A stretch of DNA of 64,000 bases from an uncultured Clostridia bacterium (GCA_946407065.1 CAMJMQ010000007.1:45017-109016); one strand, 5' to 3'. Counted from the first letter of the stretch, positions 37,344 through 47,137 are shown. Numbers and translations are program-made. Notes: generated by a model from the sequence alone, not told the origin.

Positions 37344-37552
37344 GGGATCACCTTCTTTACTTCTTCCTTTGACCGCAACAGCGCTGCTGTATCAGGATCA
37401 TTCAAAATTTTTGGTACGTAAACACTGATGAAAACCGAGCCGCGTAAATCAAAAATATTAAAAGAGGAAATCAGCGAATGCCGCTCGGTTTTCATAAATG
37501 TTCAGTTGTTTTGATGACGGAAAGCAGGCGTGGATCCCTTATTCTATGCAGA

Positions 37553-37585
37553 AAGCCGGGGGTATCCTGAGGATACCTCCGGCTT
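37553..37585 (-). terminator. Hairpin AAGCCGGGGGTATCCTGAGGATACCTCCGGCTT
   Basis: Inverted repeat downstream of the ABC permease gene. Confidence 0.65.
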
Positions 37586-37630
37586 ATACAATTCATATTA
37601 AGGTTCCTCTGCAGTGGAGTGAGATCGACC

Positions 37631-38473
37631 TTACAGCTTGCCGCCCGAGGTAGCGATACCTTCTACAAATTGCTTCTGGAAAATGATGTAGATCACGATC
37701 ATCGGTACAACCGCCAGAACTGCCGCTGCCATCATGGTCGGATAGTTGCTGGAAAACTGACCCTGCATCTTCGCAAGACCTGCCGACAATGTGGTGGTCT
37801 CGGCTTTGGTGCAGACGATCATCGGCCACATCAGATCCTTGAACGCGAACAGTGCGGTGAAGATACCTAAGGAGACCATGGAAGAACGGGTCAGCGGCAT
37901 CATGATACGCAGAAAACGCTGGCCGATGTTACAGCCGTCGATGTCCGCCGCTTCCTCCAGATCCTTCGGCAGTCCCTCATAGCCCGTCTTGAGCAGGTAT
38001 GTACCGAACGCGGTGACGATACCGGGGAATACCAGACCCGTGATCGTGTTGAGCAATCCGAGCCCGGAAACCATCAGATACTGAGGGATGATGAAGATCT
38101 GAGCGGGGATCATCATCTGTACCAGTACCAGAGCAAAGAAGAAGTTCTTGCCCGGGAATTTCAGTCTGCCGAACGCATAGCCTGCCATGGTGGCGGTCAG
38201 GCAAGCGCAGATCACGCGGAAGAGGATCATCAGCAGGGTGTTCTTATAGAGAATAAGGAAGTTGTAGCTCTCCCAAACCTCGCCGAAGTTTTCCCAGTGC
38301 CAGCCGTTGGCGGGGAAAATATAGAACGGATCGACCGAGATCGCTTCCTGATTGGTTTTGAGTGCCGTGAGGATCATCCAGACGAAGGGAACCAGCATGA
38401 TGAACGCCATGATGATCAGCACAATGTACATGACTACTTTACTTGCGATATTTCTCGCACGAGCGCTTTGCAT
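37631..38473 (-). CDS. Carbohydrate ABC transporter permease (MalG-like)
   Basis: MYIVLIIMAFIMLVPFVWMILTALK; EAADIDGCNIGQRFLRIMMPLTRSSM. Confidence 0.95.
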   Translation of the reverse strand: MQSARARNIASKVVMYIVLIIMAFIMLVPFVWMILTALKTNQEAISVDPFYIFPANGWHWENFGEVWESYNFLILYKNTLLMILFRVICACLTATMAGYAFGRLKFPGKNFFFALVLVQMMIPAQIFIIPQYLMVSGLGLLNTITGLVFPGIVTAFGTYLLKTGYEGLPKDLEEAADIDGCNIGQRFLRIMMPLTRSSMVSLGIFTALFAFKDLMWPMIVCTKAETTTLSAGLAKMQGQFSSNYPTMMAAAVLAVVPMIVIYIIFQKQFVEGIATSGGKL

Positions 38474-38491
38474 AAATCAGTTCCCCCTTCC

Positions 38492-39394
38492 TTACGGATG
38501 ATAAACGAGCTTCTTTTCAGCTCGCTGCAGAATGAAGGTTACGATCATGATGAAGATGACCAGGAAGATGACGATCGTCGCGCCGTAGCCCTTGTTGCCC
38601 TGTGTAAACGCATAGTCATAGAACAGGTAAACGATGGACTGGGTGTTCTCGAGCGCGAGGTTGGTCTTATCCATGACCATAAACATCAAGTCAAAGATCG
38701 TCAGAGCGCCGATGATACGGGTCTGGACGATGAAGAAGGTCGTCGGCGAAAGCAGCGGAACGGTGATGTGGAAGAACTGCTTGATACCGGTAGCGCCGTC
38801 GATCTCAGCCGCTTCGTAGTAATCGCCGGGGATCTCCTGCAAGCCGGAGATGAACAGAACCATATTGTAACCGATGATCGACCATACGCCGATGATGCCG
38901 ATGGAGATCCACGCGATCTTGGGATCGGAGATCCATGCGATATCGGTGCCCATTACGTTGTTCAAAAGACCGAACTGCTGGTTATACAGCCATTTCCATA
39001 CCATGGCGACCGCCGCGGGGGCACAGACCATGGGCAGGAAGAAGATGGTGCGGAACAACGAGGTTCCCTTGAGCTTTTTATTCAGGAACACCGCGAGGAT
39101 CAGTGCGATCACAACGCCGAACGGCACTTCGATCAACGCGTACTTGATCGTGTTCCAGAGAGAGTGCCAAACCTCGCTTGAAGCGAAAACCTTGGCATAG
39201 TTTTCAAAACCGATGAATGTATTGCCTTTGCCGAAGTCGCCGGTCTTACAAAAGGACTGCCATAGGGTGTCGAACGCCGGATAGAAGTTCAGCACAATCA
39301 ATCCGATGATCGTCGGCGCAATGAAACATAACGCCCATATGGCTTCTCTTTTTTGCGCCTTCGTCCGTTTTTTCTTAAGCGTTTTCTGTTTCAT
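38492..39394 (-). CDS. Sugar ABC transporter permease (MalF-like)
   Basis: CFIAPTIIGLIVLNFYPAFDTLWQSFCK; YYEAAEIDGATGIKQFFHITVPLLSP. Confidence 0.95.
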   Translation of the reverse strand: MKQKTLKKKRTKAQKREAIWALCFIAPTIIGLIVLNFYPAFDTLWQSFCKTGDFGKGNTFIGFENYAKVFASSEVWHSLWNTIKYALIEVPFGVVIALILAVFLNKKLKGTSLFRTIFFLPMVCAPAAVAMVWKWLYNQQFGLLNNVMGTDIAWISDPKIAWISIGIIGVWSIIGYNMVLFISGLQEIPGDYYEAAEIDGATGIKQFFHITVPLLSPTTFFIVQTRIIGALTIFDLMFMVMDKTNLALENTQSIVYLFYDYAFTQGNKGYGATIVIFLVIFIMIVTFILQRAEKKLVYHP

Positions 39395-39495
39395 AATTTC
39401 CCTCCTTTGTCAAAATGATAAACCGCAAGGCGAGCCGTGCCGCAAAACCGGTCGGCTCGCCGAAAGTTATTCAGTCAGAGTTGTTATGAAACAAA

Positions 39496-40821
39496 TTACT
39501 CTTTCGCGATTGCGTCTTCAATGATCTTCTGAGCGTTCTCGCACGCCTTGGACATCATCTCAGGGTCATCGGGCTTCTGCCACGGATCGAGGAACGCGCC
39601 CTTCTGCTGGAGAGCGTCTTCCCAAACGGTGGTGTTGCGGGTGTAGGGACGGAAGTAGAGGCTGTATTCTTCTGCCTTGAGGAACGGAGAAACGTCCATG
39701 CCGTCGAATGCTTTAGTGAACGCTTCGGAAACGCCGGTCATACCGCCCATGGTAACGCCTTTTTCCGCCTGCAGCTTCTGGCCTTCCTCACCGCAGAGAT
39801 ATGCGATCAGGCTGTAGCAGGATTCGGGATCCTTGACCTTAGCGGAAGCAGCCCAGCCAAGGCCGTTGTAAGCGGACCAGCGCTCTTCCTTCTCGCAAGT
39901 GCCGTTGCCGTTGCGATCAGCATAGGGCAGCAGAGCCCAAGCGTAGTCAGCGTGATGCTCAGCAGTGTAGAATGCGTTGATCATCCAGGAGCCCTGAGTG
40001 ATCATACCAACCTTGTTGGACTGGAACAGGGAGTCGGTGCCGGTCTCGGCAACAACGGACTGAGGAGCGCCTACGGTGAGGAGCTTACGCATCATTTCCA
40101 TGCCCGCCTTGGACTCGTCGGAGCCGATCTTGGTGCTCTTGTGATCGTCGCCTACTACGTTGCCGCCGTAGGAATAGATCAGGTTGTACCAACCATCCTG
40201 GTTGTTGGAGGTGTTCATCGCCATGCCGTAGATCTCACCCTTGGAATCGTCGGTGATCTTCTTAGCGGCATTGTACATGTCTTCCCAAGTCCACTTGTCG
40301 GTCGGATACTCTACGCCGTACTTGTCAAAGATCGCCTTGTTGTAGAGCAGCGCGATGGTATCGTGGTCCTTCGGCAGAGCGAAGACCTTACCGTCGGAAC
40401 GGGTGTACAGGTTCTTGACGCCCTCATAATACTTGGACATATCGATGGAGCTGTCCTTCTCGATGTAGCTGGTCAGGTCGAGCAGAATGTCGTTTTCCAT
40501 GTACATCTGAGCCGTGTTGCTGTGCATCCAGAATACGTCGGGCATGGTACCGCCGGAAGCGCCTGCCTCGAGCAGCGTCCAGTAGTTATCCCAGTCAACA
40601 ACCTCTACGTTGACCTTGACGCCGGAAGTCTCGGTCCACTTGTCAGCGATTTCCTGGATACCCTTCTGCTGGTTGGAGTCCCAAATGTTGACGGTGATGG
40701 AACTTGCCTTTGCGCCGGAATCCTTTTTGTCGGAACCGGAATTGGATTTCGATCCGCCGCAAGCGACCATTACGGATGCAACCATCAGGATCGCGAGTAG
40801 TAATGCAACTAACTTTTTCAT
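39496..40821 (-). CDS. Sugar ABC transporter substrate-binding lipoprotein
   Basis: MKKLVALLLAILMVASVMVACGGSKSNSGS lipobox; GKVFALPKDHDTIALLYNKAIFDKYG..TDKWTWEDMYNAAKKI. Confidence 0.95.
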   Translation of the reverse strand: MKKLVALLLAILMVASVMVACGGSKSNSGSDKKDSGAKASSITVNIWDSNQQKGIQEIADKWTETSGVKVNVEVVDWDNYWTLLEAGASGGTMPDVFWMHSNTAQMYMENDILLDLTSYIEKDSSIDMSKYYEGVKNLYTRSDGKVFALPKDHDTIALLYNKAIFDKYGVEYPTDKWTWEDMYNAAKKITDDSKGEIYGMAMNTSNNQDGWYNLIYSYGGNVVGDDHKSTKIGSDESKAGMEMMRKLLTVGAPQSVVAETGTDSLFQSNKVGMITQGSWMINAFYTAEHHADYAWALLPYADRNGNGTCEKEERWSAYNGLGWAASAKVKDPESCYSLIAYLCGEEGQKLQAEKGVTMGGMTGVSEAFTKAFDGMDVSPFLKAEEYSLYFRPYTRNTTVWEDALQQKGAFLDPWQKPDDPEMMSKACENAQKIIEDAIAKE

Positions 40822-41570
40822 TGTTTTCCTCCTAAGAATAAAATTTGTTGTTCCCAAGCACCAAAATGTGGATAAATGTTTGGGAGTTTTGCACAAGTTC
40901 GTCCTCTCGTGCATGTTTACAACGCCATTGTACTCCTTTATCTCACATTTTTCTATGGTACGATGTGAGCCAAACATGGTTTTATGTTGGAATTATTGCA
41001 ACTGCAGCATTAAAAGTGAGATGTCTCCTGTGTCATATTATACATTTTGCTGTATACTTTATCAACAATTTCCTACTTTATTTGTTGGTTTTTATCATGG
41101 ATACCATTCGTCAAATTACACAAAAACCTTTTTATATTTTGTGCAATTGATCTCGTCAAAACCCTCTTGTTTCCTAGGAAAATTCAGTGATTATGGGGCT
41201 GTTTTCAAGGCATCTCCGGCTTAAAAATCCGTGTTTCAAGAAGATTATAATAGATTTTTTGTTATAATGCAACATTTAGTTATGTTTTTATTACATCTGC
41301 CTATAGTCTTTTCGTTTTTTTTCCTTTACACTAAAGCTGTCGAGTAGTTTCTCGGCAGAAAACCATTCCAATGGCGCTTGCTCACTCCACATTATGAGCG
41401 GCGTACATCCTAAAGGAGGTACTGTCAACCCGTCAGGCTTGCGGTGCGGCAGCGTGGAGACCTGTCGTAATGCGGAGTGTTCCGTATATCTAATGAAAAC
41501 ATGATTCCATTGATATACGCGTATGCCCGTGAGGCGGTTTTGCGGAGGCATTATCGTCAGAGCCGATTTT

Positions 41571-42719
41571 ATGTCCGAAGTAATTTTAAAAGGAATTAAG
41601 AAAATCTATGACAACAAAGTGACCGCCGTACACGATGTTAACCTGACCATCAAGGATAAGGAATTCATCGTGCTGGTCGGACCTTCCGGCTGCGGCAAAT
41701 CCACCACCCTGCGCATGGTCGCCGGTCTTGAGGATATCTCTGAAGGCGAGTTGTACATCGACGGCGCTTTGATGAACGACATCGTCCCGAAGGACAGAGA
41801 CATTGCGATGGTTTTCCAGAACTATGCGCTGTATCCGCACATGACCGTGCGCGACAACATGGCGTTCGCCTTAAAGCTCAAGAGAACACCCAAGGCGGAC
41901 ATCGACGCTAAGGTCAACGAGGTCGCCAACATCCTCGGCATCACCCAGTATCTCGACCGTAAGCCCAAGGCGCTTTCCGGCGGTCAGAGACAGCGTGTCG
42001 CCATCGGCAGAGCGATGGTCAGAAACCCGAAGGTCTTCCTGATGGACGAGCCGCTGTCGAACCTTGACGCAAAGCTGAGGAACGAGATGCGCGCCGAGAT
42101 CATCAAGCTGCGCCAGCGCATCAACACCACCTTTATGTATGTTACCCATGACCAGACGGAGGCGATGACGCTCGCCGACCGTATCGTCATCATGAAGGAC
42201 GGCTATGTCAACCAGATCGGTACGCCTCAGGAGCTGTTCGACCGCCCTGTCAACCTCTTTGTCGCCGGCTTTATCGGCATGCCCGTCATGAACTTCTTCA
42301 AGGGCAGCAAGCTGCTCTTAGAGGGCGGCAAGTACTTTGCCGAGATCCGCGGCGAGAAGTTTGAACTCAGCGACTTCCAGCAGAAGGCGCTCAAGGCAAA
42401 GGGCGCCAAGCCCACCGGTATCGTCGCAGGCGTTCGCCCGCAGCACATCACCGTCGGCGCAGGCAAGCTCAGCGCGAAGATCGAAGTCAGCGAGATGATG
42501 GGTACCGAGTACAATATCCATGCTCTCAGCGGTGACGACGCCGTCGTCATGGTCATCCCGACCGTCGGTTTGAAGGCGGACGTATCCATGGGCACTACTG
42601 TCAATTTTGACATCGACCCCGATCTGATCCAGCTCTTTGACGAAGAGAGCGGCAACAACCTGATCTGGTACGATGAAGAATCAGCGAAGGCGAACGCTCC
42701 CGAATGCGCTAAATTCTAA
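41571..42719 (+). CDS. Sugar ABC transporter ATP-binding protein (MsmK/UgpC-like)
   Basis: VGPSGCGKSTTLRMVAGLEDISEGELYIDG..LSGGQRQRVAIGRAMVRNPKVFLMDEPLSNLDAKLRNEMR. Confidence 0.96.
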   Translation: MSEVILKGIKKIYDNKVTAVHDVNLTIKDKEFIVLVGPSGCGKSTTLRMVAGLEDISEGELYIDGALMNDIVPKDRDIAMVFQNYALYPHMTVRDNMAFALKLKRTPKADIDAKVNEVANILGITQYLDRKPKALSGGQRQRVAIGRAMVRNPKVFLMDEPLSNLDAKLRNEMRAEIIKLRQRINTTFMYVTHDQTEAMTLADRIVIMKDGYVNQIGTPQELFDRPVNLFVAGFIGMPVMNFFKGSKLLLEGGKYFAEIRGEKFELSDFQQKALKAKGAKPTGIVAGVRPQHITVGAGKLSAKIEVSEMMGTEYNIHALSGDDAVVMVIPTVGLKADVSMGTTVNFDIDPDLIQLFDEESGNNLIWYDEESAKANAPECAKF

Positions 42720-42821
42720 ATGACAGCATTCATGTATTAGAGTCTCTCCTTTCCAAAAATGAATTTTTGCTTTTTTCTTCATTTTTTCATGTTATTCCTC
42801 TAATACGTTTCCTTTTCGGAG

Positions 42822-42854
42822 CCCCCGAGCGGTCCTTTTCCTACCGCTCGGGGG
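42822..42854. terminator. Hairpin CCCCCGAGCGGTCCTTTTCCTACCGCTCGGGGG
   Basis: Inverted repeat. Confidence 0.7.
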
Positions 42855-42934
42855 ATTTCGTTAAGAGATTTTCTTTCATCACACCCTATTTTATGTTATA
42901 CTATACTCAATCAATCCGATCCCCGGAGGAACCT

Positions 42935-43462
42935 ATGCAACCGAAATTTGTCTCTCAATTTGAGCGCACCTTTGAAATCGAACAGGAATTGTACCGTTAC
43001 ATGCACCTTGCCTCGCCACCGATGATCGCGAGCCTCGTGATCCTGTGCGTGATCTTTGTCATCAATCTTGCAATGATGCTGTTCGTCGGCGTGATCTATG
43101 CCAATATGGCGGTTTTCGCGATGTGCGTCATCGTGCTGTTCGTCCTGCTGCTCCGCTACCGTCTGGCGGTTCAGGCGGCGCAAAAACGTTTTGCCGAGGA
43201 CACCAACAACAAGGGCGTTGTCACCGTGACCGCTACCCTGACCGATGAGGAACTGATCAGCGAATCCTCTGACCGCGAGGAGCCTGTCCTCATCCTCCAC
43301 AGTGAGCTCACCAAGGTGTTTGTTACCAAGCATTACTATATGATCCAGACCGCCGAAAAGATGGTGTATGTATTCAAAAAAGACGCATTCACTGTCGGCA
43401 AGGAAGAGGAGTTTCTCCCCTATGTCCGACAGATCGTTGAGAACAACAAGCGCAGGCATTAA
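42935..43462 (+). CDS. YcxB-like membrane protein
   Basis: RBS GGAGGA; two TM then LTDEELISESS..LHSELTKVFVTKHYYMIQTAEKMVYVFKKDAFTVG. Confidence 0.65.
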   Translation: MQPKFVSQFERTFEIEQELYRYMHLASPPMIASLVILCVIFVINLAMMLFVGVIYANMAVFAMCVIVLFVLLLRYRLAVQAAQKRFAEDTNNKGVVTVTATLTDEELISESSDREEPVLILHSELTKVFVTKHYYMIQTAEKMVYVFKKDAFTVGKEEEFLPYVRQIVENNKRRH

Positions 43463-43473
43463 CAATCGGTACG

Positions 43474-44526
43474 ATGATCAAGATTGATACAGAGCCGTTC
43501 GGCAAGACCGCAAGCGGCAGCAACGTGACGAGATTCGTCATGGAAAACGAAAACAGCATGAGAATCGCCGTGATCGACTACGGCTGTACGGTACAGAGTA
43601 TCCTCGTGCCCGATCGGGACGGTGTCCTTCGGGATGTCGCCCTCGGTTATGATACCGCGGCGTCTTATGAAAAAGGCGGCTGCTTTTTCGGCGCGTTCGT
43701 CGGACGGTACGCCAATCGCATCAAAAACGCCGCGTTCACATTGAACGGAAAAACCTATCATCTGAGCAAGAATGAGGGAGAAAACCATCTTCACGGCACA
43801 TTCTCTCATCGCGTCCATGAAGGGGTCATCGAGGAGAGCGCGGTCGCGTTCTTGATCGAAAGTCCGCCGTCGGAGGAGGGCTACCCCGGCACACTCAAAG
43901 GAAAGGTGCTGTACCGCCTGACGGAGGATAATGCGCTCGAGATCGAGTACACCGCCGTTTGCGATGAGGATACCGTGATCAACCTCACCAATCACACCTA
44001 CTTCAACCTCAACGGTCAGGACGGCTCCGATATACTCGACCACACGATGCGGCTCCATGCCGACAGCTTCACCGAGATCAACGAAGAAAAACTCACGACA
44101 GGGCATATCCTCCGTGTGGATGATACGCCGTTTGACTTTCGTCGGGAGAAGCCGATCGGCGCGGATATCGCCTCCGATGACCGTCAGCTCCGGCTGACCG
44201 CGGGCTATGACCATCATATGATCATTAACGGCACAACAAGCACGCTCAAAGAGGCGGCTGTCGTCAAAAGCCATGCCTCCGGTATCGCCATGACGGTACT
44301 CACTACCCAACCCGGATTTCAACTCTACACAGGGAATTTCGTCCACGAGGACGCCGCCCCGCACGGCAAGGGCTCCGTTCGATATCCCCGCTACGGCGGA
44401 TTCTGTCTGGAAACACAGGGCTTTCCGGATGCAGTCCATCATCCCGACTTTCCCGATTCGGTACTGAAAAAAGGCGATATCTATCACAGTAAAACGATAT
44501 ATCGGTTTACTGTCGATCACGAATAA
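43474..44526 (+). CDS. galM: Aldose 1-epimerase
   Basis: DYGCTVQSILVPDRDG..FFGAFVGRYANRIKNAAFTLNGKTYHLSKNEGENHLHG..NLTNHTYFNLNGQ. Confidence 0.95.
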   Translation: MIKIDTEPFGKTASGSNVTRFVMENENSMRIAVIDYGCTVQSILVPDRDGVLRDVALGYDTAASYEKGGCFFGAFVGRYANRIKNAAFTLNGKTYHLSKNEGENHLHGTFSHRVHEGVIEESAVAFLIESPPSEEGYPGTLKGKVLYRLTEDNALEIEYTAVCDEDTVINLTNHTYFNLNGQDGSDILDHTMRLHADSFTEINEEKLTTGHILRVDDTPFDFRREKPIGADIASDDRQLRLTAGYDHHMIINGTTSTLKEAAVVKSHASGIAMTVLTTQPGFQLYTGNFVHEDAAPHGKGSVRYPRYGGFCLETQGFPDAVHHPDFPDSVLKKGDIYHSKTIYRFTVDHE

Positions 44527-44624
44527 TACTACGTTTCATTAAAACACTTTATCATTTATTGCGTTAAATGGAAACTTAGTTTAACCCTCCCCTCGTATGC
44601 ACTTCCGCGGCATGCGGGAAGGCG

Positions 44625-44673
44625 TTTATCTTCACCAAAAAACCGCTTGTTCATTCAAGAACAAGCGGTTTTT
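44625..44673 (+). repeat. tRNA-tail-like TTTATCTTCACCA followed by CCGCTTGTTC-type terminator hairpin
   Basis: TTTATCTTCACCAAAAAACCGCTTGTTCATTCAAGAACAAGCGGTTTTT; compare 1549-1602. Confidence 0.7.
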
Positions 44674-44724
44674 GTATATGATTCTATTGCTGATTCAAAC
44701 GGCGCATATGGAGCGTCACCGCCG

Positions 44725-45939
44725 TCAAAGCAGGGGGATGATCCCGTCAAAGCCCGTCACGGCAAAAATCTCCTTGACGTCATCCGACGCGCCCTCGACG
44801 GTGACGTTGCCCTGTCCGAGCTTCTTGACCATGATCATCATGGTGCGCAGTCCCGCGGAGGAGATATACTCCAGCTCGTCCGCTTTCACCCTGACAGCGG
44901 TGATACCGTCGCCGCACTCGTCAAACACCTTGAGTATCGCGGGGGCGCTGATGGTGTCGATACGCCCGCTGACGGTCATCTCCAGCACACCGCCGATCGT
45001 TTGGTAATCAACGGTGAGGTTCTCGATCTTCTCAGCGCCGCTGACAGAAGCCTTCTGCGTATAGTTGGGGTCAAGGGTCATTTTCCAGACGCAGGCGTTG
45101 TTTAAAAGCTCGATGTACTTGTCCCTCCATTGCTCGGGAATCCCCTGCAGCATTGAAAGATTCTCGTCACCGTGGTAGAAGGGCACCTTCTCCACCTTGA
45201 AGCCGCGGGCTTCGATAAACGCCTTTATCTTGTCGTGATCCATGTGTACTACGCCCTCGTTGTAGATATCCGACTGCTCCATCGTTCTTTTGCGTGACGC
45301 GTCGTATGCTTCCGGAGAGCTCATGTTCGCTGTTGCGAACAGCTCATAATCCACGCCCATATCCGAGGTCACAAACGCGCCCGAGTGCTTCTCCAAAATC
45401 TGACGGATCCCGTCAAGAAGCTGCTCGAATTCCGAAGTCGAAAGATAACCTAAGAGCCCCTCGCTCGAGATCAGCACCTTACCCTCAAAGCCATCGACGG
45501 CGGCGTTGAGAGAAGCGGCGTTTGTCGCGTCGCCTCCGTGATATACTTTGCCGAGACTTTCCTTGTCGGCGAAGCCCTGCAACTCTTCCGCAACGACGGG
45601 AACATCTAAGCCCGCGTAGGAGATCCCGTTGTTTTTGCAGAAGATCGCTCTCGGCGTATAACCGCAGGCGATATCCAACAGGTTTTTGCAGCCGTCATTT
45701 TTCAGCGTTCTGGAAAGAGCGGCATACCGCGCCTCGATCGCCACCGCAACGCCTGTCATCAACGCTTTGGCGTCTGCCTCAGACACGAGCGTATCGGAAG
45801 GGTCTCTCTTTGCGAGAGAATCCTCCAGACCTAAGCCCGCGATCATGCGCTTCGCGTCCTCATTGCCCGCGACCGCGAGCAAAAACACCGTGCTTTTCGC
45901 GGTCAGATAGGTGGGGTTTACCATTGTTCTGTAATCCAT
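44725..45939 (-). CDS. Class I SAM-dependent methyltransferase (LCM/PPM1-like) fused to C-terminal STAS domain
   Basis: NLLDIACGYTPRAIFCKNNGISYAGLDVPVV..FVTSDMGVDYELFATANM; C-term VDYQTIGGVLEMTVSGRIDTISAPAILKVF..DELEYISSAGLRTMMIMVKKL. Confidence 0.8.
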   Translation of the reverse strand: MDYRTMVNPTYLTAKSTVFLLAVAGNEDAKRMIAGLGLEDSLAKRDPSDTLVSEADAKALMTGVAVAIEARYAALSRTLKNDGCKNLLDIACGYTPRAIFCKNNGISYAGLDVPVVAEELQGFADKESLGKVYHGGDATNAASLNAAVDGFEGKVLISSEGLLGYLSTSEFEQLLDGIRQILEKHSGAFVTSDMGVDYELFATANMSSPEAYDASRKRTMEQSDIYNEGVVHMDHDKIKAFIEARGFKVEKVPFYHGDENLSMLQGIPEQWRDKYIELLNNACVWKMTLDPNYTQKASVSGAEKIENLTVDYQTIGGVLEMTVSGRIDTISAPAILKVFDECGDGITAVRVKADELEYISSAGLRTMMIMVKKLGQGNVTVEGASDDVKEIFAVTGFDGIIPLL

Positions 45940-45987
45940 ATTGTTCTCCTTTATTTTATCATTCAAATCTATTCACTATCATCATGC

Positions 45988-46596
45988 TCAAAGCATGGAA
46001 GCGATCACTTTCAAAACAGCTTCATACAAGGCGTGATGCCCTTCCCGGGTCAAATGCTGACCGTCAATGTCGCTCGCCTGTGTAACATCCGAGGCGGCGA
46101 GGAAGGCGGTTCCGTATTTGTCAGCCAGCTGCTTATAGGTCCGTTTGAGTTCTCGGCTCACGGCAAGCGATCGGTCGTCGTAACCAAAGCCCAAAGCGGC
46201 GTCCGTCAGATCGAGCGGAGCAATCAGCAGGATGTCGGCGGGATCGACGGCTGCTGTTACGTTTCGCAAACATTGCTCCAACCCGTCGGTGATTGCCGCC
46301 GATGAAGCGCCGAAAACGCTTTTGCAGTCATTGGTACCCAGCATGATGATCGCGCGGTCAATCGGACTGTCGGCAGCCAAAATCCCGGGTAACGCGGTCA
46401 GCCCGTTCGCACCGGGAATGGTTGCGTCGTCAAATACCGTTGTCCTGCCGCATAAGCCCTCTTCCAAGATCAGCGCGTCCGGTTCGAGCGCCTTTTGCAG
46501 TAAACCCGTCCAGCGGATCTCTGCAGGGTATCGCGCGAATGTTGCGGGGTCAAAGCCCCATGTGTTGGAATCGCCATAGGCGAGGATCCTTTTCAT
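45988..46596 (-). CDS. SGNH/GDSL hydrolase
   Basis: RILAYGDSNTWGFDPATFARYPAEIRWTGLLQKAL..IMLGTNDCKSVFG. Confidence 0.92.
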   Translation of the reverse strand: MKRILAYGDSNTWGFDPATFARYPAEIRWTGLLQKALEPDALILEEGLCGRTTVFDDATIPGANGLTALPGILAADSPIDRAIIMLGTNDCKSVFGASSAAITDGLEQCLRNVTAAVDPADILLIAPLDLTDAALGFGYDDRSLAVSRELKRTYKQLADKYGTAFLAASDVTQASDIDGQHLTREGHHALYEAVLKVIASML

Positions 46597-46748
46597 CCTT
46601 TCCCTCCAATTATTGTTTGATCGTTATCTTTTTATCATTATAACAATAAATAGTGATGATTGCAAATCGATTTGAAAACAGGGAATCACTTACTCGTTAT
46701 ATTCTCTGTTTGATTGAATCATTGTGATGTTGTTACGGATTATTTCGA

Positions 46749-47045
46749 TCCGCCGCTGATACCCCGGGCTATCAGGTGAGGTCATTTTCTGCCGACAGCT
46801 TTATGGAGCATTTCGGTGTGTCGCCTCAGGATGAACTGATCTTTGAGGTGGAATATCCCTATAATAACGCGCCGGTCAGCTTTAACGACTGTGTGAGTAT
46901 CACAGCGTATTACAACGACGGCGTATACCTGCGCTTTTTTGATGACGCACTGCCCTTTGTCGGCATCTTCATCCCGGTGTGCTTCTTCGGATTGTTCTTC
47001 TTCCCCGTGGCGAGCTTCATCCTCGGCAGAGTCGATTACCGCTAA
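46749..47045 (+). pseudogene. Remnant of a LytS-type histidine kinase sensor region (paralog of 2960-4891)
   Basis: AADTPGYQVRSFSADSF..DELIFEVEYPYNNAPVSFNDCV..YLRFFDDALPFVGIFIPVCFFGLFFFPVASFILGRV parallels FPDTPGYW..YIFEVENPYPFAQQSFSECF..YLKFFFEIMPPLLAFLLVCFFGIFLFPVAGFILGKI. Confidence 0.8.
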
Positions 47046-47052
47046 CAAATCA

Positions 47053-47086
47053 AGAGCGCAGTTATCACACCGGATAACTGCGCTCT
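47053..47086. terminator. Hairpin AGAGCGCAGTTATCACACCGGATAACTGCGCTCT
   Basis: Inverted repeat with flanking A/T tracts. Confidence 0.75.
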
Positions 47087-47137
47087 TTCAGAAGGGAAAA
47101 CACTATTCAAATGAAATCGCTGAGATTCATTGATTGC

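Noticed and set aside
41291-41551. 86-aa minus-strand ORF upstream of the msmK-like gene
   Set aside because: No RBS or domain; more likely non-coding leader or promoter sequence of the plus-strand gene.
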